DNA of 10,409 nt from Nitrospirae bacterium GWC2_56_14 (lineage in GTDB: Bacteria; Nitrospirota; UBA9217): positions 1 to 10,409 of the forward strand of contig MHDY01000236.1 of the NCBI GenBank assembly GCA_001803705.1, written 5' to 3'. This document shows, one piece after another, positions 1 through 3,751 of the stretch; the stretch's first letter is position 1; each line of letters begins with the position of its first letter. Under the pieces are notes generated by a model. That model searched no databases. It had not been told where the DNA came from and saw nothing but the letters and a program-made list of their open reading frames with translations. The translations under genes were made by a program, and so were the position numbers.

Positions 1-886
1 AGAATTGTATATTCCCGCGAACAAGCCGTGTCGGGAACCCCGAGGCCTTGAGGAGGGATGAAAGCAGCAGCGCCTGATCGCAATCATTCCCACTCTTCTG
101 GCGCAGCGACTCCTCTGCCCCTTTCTGACAACCCCAGTACCACTCGGTTTCGATGGTGTTCTTTACCTGTTCGTAGATGGCAACAGGCTGCCAGTTCAAT
201 GACTGCGCGAGCTCGGCGATCTCTTTTGATATAGGTGCTTCGGGCGTGCTTTTGGTATCGTCAGGAGATACGATCTTATTTCCGCCTTTGTATGCCGGGG
301 TGATGGCAGAAGCAGTACTGGGCTCGATTGCGGGATAGTTGAGATGTTTATAGGGCAGGCTGCCGATGAGAGGACGTTTCCTTTTGGGAACGAGTTTATC
401 CAAAAGCGCTTTTATTTTTTCGATTCTCTCCTGACTCCTGACTTCTGACTCCTGACTCCCCGATGGTAATCCATCTATAAGGATCAAATACTCGGTCAAC
501 GCCTTCCGGTACCCCTTGACCATTGCCTCGTGCCGATCGACCGCTTTTGTTCCAAGAGACTTGACCTTCTCATCCCTGAGTTTGAACCGTTCTTCCATCA
601 GCAGATTGGAGATTTTGATGTTTTCAGCAGTTGTTTTAAGTTGGGCTATTTCTCCGGAAACGGACGAGCCATTCTGGAGCTTTTTCTGGATGGCTGCAAC
701 GATTGCCTGGCCTTGTTCGAGATCCCTCTGGACATCTTTTTCGAGGCCGTCCTCAAATGCATGGCCCATCAGGGGGAACAGGACCATAGTAGTAAGGATC
801 AGGGATAGACAGAATATTACATTTGGCCTGCGGTGTCCGGGGTTTCTTGCGGATTTAAAAAACGACAGGATCGTGTTTCTTTCCAA
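1..886 (-). CDS. Exported transglutaminase-like protein, N-terminal part (runs off left edge)
   Basis: An open frame of 295 codons runs from a TTG start at 886 to the window edge with no stop, so the C-terminus is missing. The TTG is chosen because GGGGAGGA (898-891) lies just upstream and a strong promoter precedes it; the next in-frame ATG is codon 34, inside the hydrophobic segment. Residues 1-43 look like a signal peptide: basic RR at 19-20, hydrophobic stretch 23-40, likely cut after GHA (43). Residues 45-135 are charged and helical, probably coiled coil. Residues 141-155 are a linker encoded by a 7-nt tandem repeat, and 180-220 are Pro/Ser-rich. From about 221 the sequence resembles the transglutaminase-like domain found at the front of large RHS/YD-repeat proteins, with SGNDCDQALLLSSLLKASG at 265-283. 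The usual catalytic Cys position (two before the conserved Asp) appears to be Asp268, with Cys269 next to it. The role is unknown; it is probably cell-envelope or surface located. The RHS continuation is inference. Confidence 0.75.
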   Translation of the reverse strand, partial: MERNTILSFFKSARNPGHRRPNVIFCLSLILTTMVLFPLMGHAFEDGLEKDVQRDLEQGQAIVAAIQKKLQNGSSVSGEIAQLKTTAENIKISNLLMEERFKLRDEKVKSLGTKAVDRHEAMVKGYRKALTEYLILIDGLPSGSQESEVRSQERIEKIKALLDKLVPKRKRPLIGSLPYKHLNYPAIEPSTASAITPAYKGGNKIVSPDDTKSTPEAPISKEIAELAQSLNWQPVAIYEQVKNTIETEWYWGCQKGAEESLRQKSGNDCDQALLLSSLLKASGFPTRLVRGNIQF

Positions 887-934
887 TTGTTCCTCCCCAG
901 ATACAATAGTCGGAGTTTTTGATAAAGGAATGCG

Positions 935-963
935 ACTATAACAACGATGCATATTCCGGTCAA
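935..963 (-). promoter_or_regulatory. Sigma70-type promoter of the exported transglutaminase-like gene
   Basis: On the minus strand, TTGACC (963-958) and TATAGT (940-935) are separated by 17 nt. This predicts transcription starting near 928 and a leader of about 40 nt before the TTG start at 886. The match to consensus and spacing are good. No operator-like palindrome is evident. Confidence 0.7.
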
Positions 964-1370
964 GTTCAATTTATAACTTTACCCTGATATGACAAAAATT
1001 CATATTTTAATACCATGCAACAGCATGATATATCATTGCTTTTATGGGTCGGGGTATTTTAAGGGTATTCCCCTCGACAATGCACCTTTTTGTTCATTGA
1101 TCCACGGGAAATTACGTTGTCCGGTTTGGAAAATCGAAGAAGAACCTTTGGAGAGAACTGGAGGGGACGGTGAAATAGGGATTAACTCTTATGGGTCTTC
1201 CGGGGTTTGTGCGGGTGCTTGTTGCATCTCGTAAGAAGCCAAGATTTGCCACATAATTCACATAAAGCACAGAAGGAAGACCTTCAAGAATAAAAGATTC
1301 TTTCTGTGTATTTTGTGACTTATGTGGCGAAAAAAGACTTTTTACGAATCTATCATGTTTGAAAGGAGCT
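964..1370. other. Gene-poor, AT-rich intergenic stretch with repeats
   Basis: No convincing gene is present here on either strand. The plus-strand open frame at 989-1234 has no ribosome binding site, gives a Cys-rich low-similarity product, and resembles nothing I recognise. The stretch contains a large imperfect inverted repeat (1245-1332) and the start of a direct repeat (1335-1375), both listed separately. Nothing recognisable is seen in 964-1240. Confidence 0.5.
1245..1332. repeat. Large imperfect inverted repeat (hairpin)
   Basis: The left arm (1245-1280, beginning TTTGCCACATAA) and the right arm (1299-1332, ending TTATGTGGCGAAA) are largely complementary, with a few mismatches and single-base bulges. 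The roughly 18-nt loop region itself contains AAGAAT/ATTCTT, which can extend the structure. The arms resemble the CTGTG...TGTGGC type of short dispersed sequence seen in many environmental genomes, here as two copies head to head. It could be a MITE-like relic or a transcribed hairpin downstream of higA. No T-tract makes it a clear terminator. Confidence 0.6.
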
Positions 1371-1375
1371 TTACG
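1335..1375. repeat. Direct repeat, copy 1 (24-bp perfect core)
   Basis: The core at 1352-1375 (starts ATCATGTTTG, ends GAGCTTTACG) is identical to 1986-2009. A shared AGACTTTTT lies 8 nt upstream here and 6 nt upstream in copy 2, so the relationship extends over about 40 bp. The stop codon of higA (1373-1371 on the minus strand) lies inside this copy. Confidence 0.9.
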
Positions 1376-1685
1376 CCACTGTCAGTGGACGTATTCTGGA
1401 TAGTTTGGCTTTATTGCTCCTACTGGCTTCCCACAGATCCACGGCAGCCTGTGCATTGAACCAGAACTGGGGGATATTCCCGAAAAGCCGCGACAAACTC
1501 AAAGCCATCACGGGAGTAACTGCACGTCTCTCGTTCAGCAACTCATTGACCGTCTGACGCGATACGCCGAGTGCAGCCGCAAAAGCCGATGGTGTCATGC
1601 CGTAATCGGGAAGGAAATCTTCGCGCAGCATTTCGCCGGGGTGAACAGGATTAGTCATTCTTACACCGGTATTTTTGATAGCCAT
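1371..1685 (-). CDS. higA: HigA-family antitoxin (XRE helix-turn-helix)
   Basis: This encodes 104 residues and is the antitoxin half of a HigBA (RelE-superfamily) pair. In the family it binds and neutralises HigB and represses its own operon. The ATG at 1685 is chosen because an AGAGG-type binding site follows the higB stop 13 nt upstream and because HigA proteins begin close to the HPGE motif, here at residues 15-18; an upstream ATG in the same frame would translate the higB remnant out of frame. The helix-turn-helix spans about residues 31-55 (SAFAAALGVSRQTVNELLN), followed by the typical FGNIPQFWFNAQAAVDLW block at 68-85. It ends IRPLTVA, normal for the family, with the stop codon inside a direct repeat. 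The partner toxin is truncated, so this is probably an orphan antitoxin whose own promoter has been lost. It might still counter a related toxin elsewhere. Confidence 0.88.
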   Translation of the reverse strand: MAIKNTGVRMTNPVHPGEMLREDFLPDYGMTPSAFAAALGVSRQTVNELLNERRAVTPVMALSLSRLFGNIPQFWFNAQAAVDLWEASRSNKAKLSRIRPLTVA

Positions 1686-1698
1686 GTTTTTATTCCTC

Positions 1699-1872
1699 TT
1701 AATGGTAATCCGTGATTTCAACGTCATACGCATCTCCCTTGTGGAACCTGAAACAGATGCGCCATTGATCGTTGATTGAAATTGAATGCTGCCCTGCACG
1801 ATCTCGCGTTAATGCATGCAAACGGTTGCTGGGCGGTATCTTTAAATCGTCAAGACAGGCAGCAAGACGCCT
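1699..1872 (-). pseudogene. higB: HigB toxin remnant, 5'-truncated
   Basis: Minus-strand frame 1872-1699 gives 57 codons before a TAA. They match the C-terminal two thirds of HigB/RelE-type mRNA interferases: IPPSNRLHAL at 12-21, AGQHSISINDQWRICFRF at 26-43 and DAYDVEITDYH at the end. This is the hallmark of HigB immediately upstream of HigA. A full-length HigB is about 90 residues. Here an in-frame TAA (1875-1873) stands where the N-terminal third should be, and no ATG, GTG or TTG start occurs in the remaining frame. The breakpoint abuts a stem-loop-bearing dispersed repeat (1902-1959). The stop is 13 nt before higA, the normal spacing. I infer that the toxin is dead; an assembly error is less likely because the following sequence is repeat-like. 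Confidence 0.85.
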
Positions 1873-1901
1873 TTAGCCCCGGACACGATCCAAGGGATGC
1901 G

Positions 1902-1959
1902 GCAATCTCGTCTTAACAGATAGATACGAACTACGAGATTGCTTCGCTACGCTCGCAAA
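1902..1959. repeat. Inverted repeat and dispersed-repeat-like sequence next to the higB break
   Basis: GCAATCTCGT (1902-1911) and ACGAGATTGC (1933-1942) are perfect 10-bp inverted arms around a 21-nt loop. The second arm runs into GCTTCGCTACGCTCGCAAAG. From memory this resembles a short dispersed repeat frequent in Nitrospirota and deltaproteobacterial genomes. It occupies the place of the missing 5' end of higB. Confidence 0.6.
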
Positions 1960-1970
1960 GACAGCTTAAG

Positions 1971-2009
1971 AGACTTTTTGAGACCATCATGTTTGAAAGG
2001 AGCTTTACG
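1971..2009. repeat. Direct repeat, copy 2 (24-bp perfect core)
   Basis: The core at 1986-2009 is identical to 1352-1375. It starts 634 bp from copy 1, so the two bracket the whole higB'-higA segment. The terminal 10 bases, GAGCTTTACG, occur a third time at 2025-2034 inside the 3' end of hicB. Confidence 0.9.
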
Positions 2010-2015
2010 AGCGGA

Positions 2016-2345
2016 TCAATGACTGAGCTTTACGCCTGCCAGTCGATTAAGACTTACTCCGACCTCTGCGGCTTGAATTGCAAGCTGTCTATGCACCTCG
2101 GGAAGGACCCGGACCATAAACTTACCGCTAAAATGCTTTGTCGAGATCGGCTCCGGCAATGGTTCATGGTTGCGCGACATATCTGCGATCACGTCAGATA
2201 CCACTGCCCGGACACCCTTTAATGCCGCTTCAGGTGATTTGGCAAGCCAGCTCAAACCCGGAAACTCGGCGCACAGCCCGACATATTCGGCATCTTCTTC
2301 TGACCACGTTACCCGATAGGTATATTTATCTTTTTTTTGTCGCAT
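2016..2345 (-). CDS. hicB: HicB-family antitoxin
   Basis: This encodes 109 residues, the antitoxin of the HicAB type II pair. In the family the N-terminal domain is a degenerate RNase H-like fold that binds the HicA toxin, and a C-terminal DNA-binding domain represses the operon. Seen here: TWSEEDAEYVGLCAEFPGLSW at 13-33, then AKSPEAALKGVRAVVSDVI at 35-53. From 74 on, a GKFMVRVLPEVHRQLAIQAA stretch (74-93) with EVGVSLNRLAGVKL (94-107) matches the ribbon-helix-helix tail. The start at 2345 gives the standard MRQKKDKYTYRV beginning; an ATG 21 nt upstream is in frame but would only add hicA-overlap residues. It overlaps the end of hicA by 20 nt, implying translational coupling. No internal damage is visible. 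Confidence 0.9.
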   Translation of the reverse strand: MRQKKDKYTYRVTWSEEDAEYVGLCAEFPGLSWLAKSPEAALKGVRAVVSDVIADMSRNHEPLPEPISTKHFSGKFMVRVLPEVHRQLAIQAAEVGVSLNRLAGVKLSH

Positions 2346-2589
2346 GTTCGGCCTCCAACTTATCAATTGCCTCCAGAATCTGTTTTACCTGGTACGCCTT
2401 GGCCTTACCTTTTTCATTTTGAATATTGACGCGCGGATTTCCGATCCACGGTGTTTTATATACATGATGACTGCTGCTCTTCTGACGCGGTTTCCCGAAG
2501 TAATGATTACAGACTGTGACCGCATCCTTGAAACGTATCCCTTTCGGGTTATTCCGCATCTCTGAAACAATATCCACGACCGTTGACAT
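2326..2589 (-). CDS. hicA: HicA-family toxin (mRNA interferase)
   Basis: This encodes 87 residues. HicA toxins are small double-stranded-RNA-binding-fold proteins that cleave mRNA and are held inactive by HicB. The sequence shows MRNNPKGIRFKDAVTVCNHYFG (11-32), then SSSHHVYKTPW (38-48) carrying the conserved catalytic His (41 or 42), then NPRVNIQNEKGKAKAYQVKQILEAI (51-75), the usual core. It looks complete. The ATG at 2589 is preferred: the ATG at 2604 lies in the promoter spacer immediately upstream of the -10 element and cannot be transcribed from it. Only 5 nt separate the -10 hexamer from the ATG, so the mRNA is probably leaderless. The order hicA then hicB with an overlap is typical. Confidence 0.88.
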   Translation of the reverse strand: MSTVVDIVSEMRNNPKGIRFKDAVTVCNHYFGKPRQKSSSHHVYKTPWIGNPRVNIQNEKGKAKAYQVKQILEAIDKLEAEHATKKR

Positions 2590-2594
2590 GCTGT

Positions 2595-2623
2595 ATAGTA
2601 TCACTATTGATACTACTCGTCAA
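2595..2623 (-). promoter_or_regulatory. hicAB promoter with embedded palindromic operator
   Basis: On the minus strand, TTGACG (2623-2618) and TACTAT (2600-2595) are spaced by 17 nt. A perfect palindrome with 8-bp arms (TAGTATCA, 4-nt gap ATAG, TGATACTA; 2596-2615) fills the spacer and overlaps the -10. It is well placed for autorepression by HicB or the HicAB complex, as known for hicAB operons. The predicted transcription start falls on or within 1-2 nt of the hicA ATG. Confidence 0.75.
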
Positions 2624-2751
2624 GATGAAAAGCTACAGTTCTATTCCAGGATACAGGTCCGCTGTTGTGGGATGATCCATATAGCACGGCCAGGAACATT
2701 TGCGACATTTCAGCGACATCATGGATTTTTTCAGCATAGCTCCAAAAAAGG

Positions 2752-2785
2752 AAAAGCCCGCGAATCATACGATTCACGGGCTTTT
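2752..2785 (-). terminator. Rho-independent terminator after tRNA-Pro
   Basis: AAAAGCCCG-C-GAATC (2752-2766) pairs with GATTC-A-CGGGCTTTT (2771-2785) around the loop ATAC, with a single mismatch. Read on the minus strand the stem is followed by T-rich sequence (CTTTTCCTTTTTT). It lies 6 nt past the tRNA 3' end and should end the ihfA-merR-tRNA transcript. A-rich and T-rich flanks on both sides would let it work in both directions. Confidence 0.85.
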
Positions 2786-2790
2786 TATTA

Positions 2791-2867
2791 TGGTCGGGGC
2801 GAGCCGATTTGAACGGCCGACCACTCGCACCCCAAGCGAGTACGCTACCAGGCTGCGCCACGCCCCG
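2791..2867 (-). tRNA. tRNA-Pro (anticodon GGG)
   Basis: This 77-nt gene folds as a full cloverleaf on the minus strand. The acceptor stem is CGGGGCG/CGCCCCG, the D-stem GCGC/GCGT, and the anticodon stem CTCGC/GCGAG around loop TTGGGGT (anticodon GGG at 2833-2831). A 5-nt variable loop follows, then T-stem GGCCG/CGGCT with loop TTCAAAT. Discriminator A and an encoded CCA complete it. It reads CCC and CCU proline codons. The gene starts 38 nt after the merR stop with no clear promoter of its own, so it is probably processed from the ihfA-merR transcript. Its 3' end faces the accessory segment with the toxin-antitoxin genes. Confidence 0.95.
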
Positions 2868-2905
2868 ATTTTACACAGAGGATTTAGAACGAGAGTACAG
2901 TATGA

Positions 2906-3232
2906 CTATTTCAGGATATCCAGGATCTCTCGCAATTCTTTCTTTGCACTATCGATGATGCTGTCCAGATCCTGTCCGGCCTTGCTGCTCAGTTTTTTCC
3001 TTGCCCCGGCGATGGTGTATCCCTCGCTGTAGAGCATTTGCTTGATCTGAATGATCCGGTCGATGTCTTCTTTTTTATATACCCGCTGCCTGGACAGGCC
3101 CTTTTCCGGCTTCAGCTGGGGAAACTCGGTTTCCCAGTAGCGCAGGACATAGGGTTCCAGACCGGTAAGCCGGCTGACCTCGCCGATCCGGTAGAAAAGC
3201 TTATTCGGCGGCTGCCGGGGTTTCGATGACAT
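2906..3232 (-). CDS. MerR-family transcriptional regulator (ihfA-linked)
   Basis: This encodes 108 residues. An N-terminal winged helix-turn-helix of MerR type begins at about residue 13 (FYRIGEVSRLTGLEPYVLRYWETEF, 13-37), followed by the wing with RQRVYKKEDI (48-57) and a second helix pair (IIQIKQMLYSEGYTIAGARKKL, 60-81). The remainder is a short helical, probably coiled-coil, tail ending at 108. There is no effector domain and no Cys, so it is not a metal sensor; it probably dimerises through the tail. The start ATG lies inside the end of ihfA (32-nt overlap, different frame) with only a weak binding site, which implies coupling. A small MerR of this type next to ihfA is a recurring arrangement in deltaproteobacteria and relatives, but its targets are not established to my knowledge. 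Confidence 0.88.
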   Translation of the reverse strand: MSSKPRQPPNKLFYRIGEVSRLTGLEPYVLRYWETEFPQLKPEKGLSRQRVYKKEDIDRIIQIKQMLYSEGYTIAGARKKLSSKAGQDLDSIIDSAKKELREILDILK

Positions 3233-3494
3233 GCTCTTTAAAGATCATGCTGGGCCTGAAACTGACGACTTTTCGGGGAGTGATCTCGATCTCCTGGCCC
3301 GTCTTGGGATTGCGGCCTTTGCGGGAATTTTTGCTCCGCACCACGAAATTTCCGAACCCGGAAAGTTTCACGGTTTCCCCCTGTTTCAAGGCCTGCTTGA
3401 TGGTATCCAGAATCATCTCGACCATTTCTTCGGCGTCCTGCTTCGGCAGGCCGACTTTGTCAAACACTTCTGAGATGATGTCCGCCTTCGTCAT
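3201..3494 (-). CDS. ihfA: Integration host factor subunit alpha
   Basis: This encodes 97 residues, a nucleoid-associated DNA-bending protein of the HU/IHF family. It works as a dimer (with IHF-beta in most species) in recombination, replication and promoter architecture. Residues 1-45 are the helical dimerisation part (TKADIISEVFDKVGLPKQDAEEMV). Then comes KLSGFGNFVVRSKNSRKGRNPKTG (43-66), the conserved beta-arm entry with the GRNPKTG signature and Pro at 63 that in this family intercalates into DNA. EIEITPRKVVSFRPS (68-82) follows. The ATG at 3494 is chosen over an upstream frame extension because AGGAGG sits 7 nt before it and the promoter overlaps the extension. A short acidic/Ala tail follows the core. 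It is first in an operon with merR and tRNA-Pro. HU-like alternatives are less likely given the TPRKVVSFRPS pattern. Confidence 0.92.
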   Translation of the reverse strand: MTKADIISEVFDKVGLPKQDAEEMVEMILDTIKQALKQGETVKLSGFGNFVVRSKNSRKGRNPKTGQEIEITPRKVVSFRPSMIFKEHVIETPAAAE

Positions 3495-3516
3495 AGGCAC
3501 CTCCTCTGGAAGACAT

Positions 3517-3545
3517 AATATAGTTAATAACCAATTCAAAGTCAA
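3517..3545 (-). promoter_or_regulatory. ihfA promoter
   Basis: On the minus strand, TTGACT (3545-3540) and TATATT (3522-3517) have 17-nt spacing, near-consensus sigma70. The predicted start is about 15 nt before the AGGAGG-ATG of ihfA. A weaker candidate (TTTACT 3685-3680, TATACT 3663-3658, 16-nt spacing) lies further upstream on the same strand. Confidence 0.8.
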
Positions 3546-3713
3546 GGCAAATGTACATCAAATGCACCTCAGGCATATCCCGTCGCGCAACCACCGCGTC
3601 ACGAACCTTGACCGGCGATGGCATGAACCGCCGCTTTGCGAAGGTTGCTTAGGGACAAGTATACCAGGGACCGTTCAGGAGTAAAGCGATTGGACGTAAC
3701 TGGTTATTTATGT

Positions 3714-3741
3714 TTGAAAACCATAGGGAGTCTGTTATAAT
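3714..3741 (+). promoter_or_regulatory. Promoter of the 606-residue protein gene and lptFG
   Basis: TTGAAA (3714-3719) and TATAAT (3736-3741, perfect -10) are spaced by 16 nt. The predicted start is about 3748, only a few nucleotides before the ATG at 3752. This divergent promoter faces the ihfA promoter across roughly 170 nt. Confidence 0.7.
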
Positions 3742-3751
3742 AAATGCCGAC

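Noticed and set aside
516..941. 141-codon plus-strand frame
   Set aside because: Antisense to the signal peptide and coiled-coil part of the exported protein, which has a promoter, a binding site and a coherent domain layout.
1044..1054. ATGGGTCGGGG resembling the tRNA-Pro 3' end (ATGGTCGGGG at 2790-2799 on the plus strand), a possible attachment site
   Set aside because: Only 8 contiguous bases match once the extra G is allowed for; too short to separate from chance, and no integrase is visible.
989..1234. 81-codon plus-strand open frame in the AT-rich gap
   Set aside because: No ribosome binding site or promoter, Cys-rich composition without a pattern, and no recognisable similarity.
2016..2366. 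Longer HicB start at 2366
   Set aside because: The extra seven residues are encoded within the hicA end and do not resemble HicB; the ATG at 2345 gives the usual family N-terminus.
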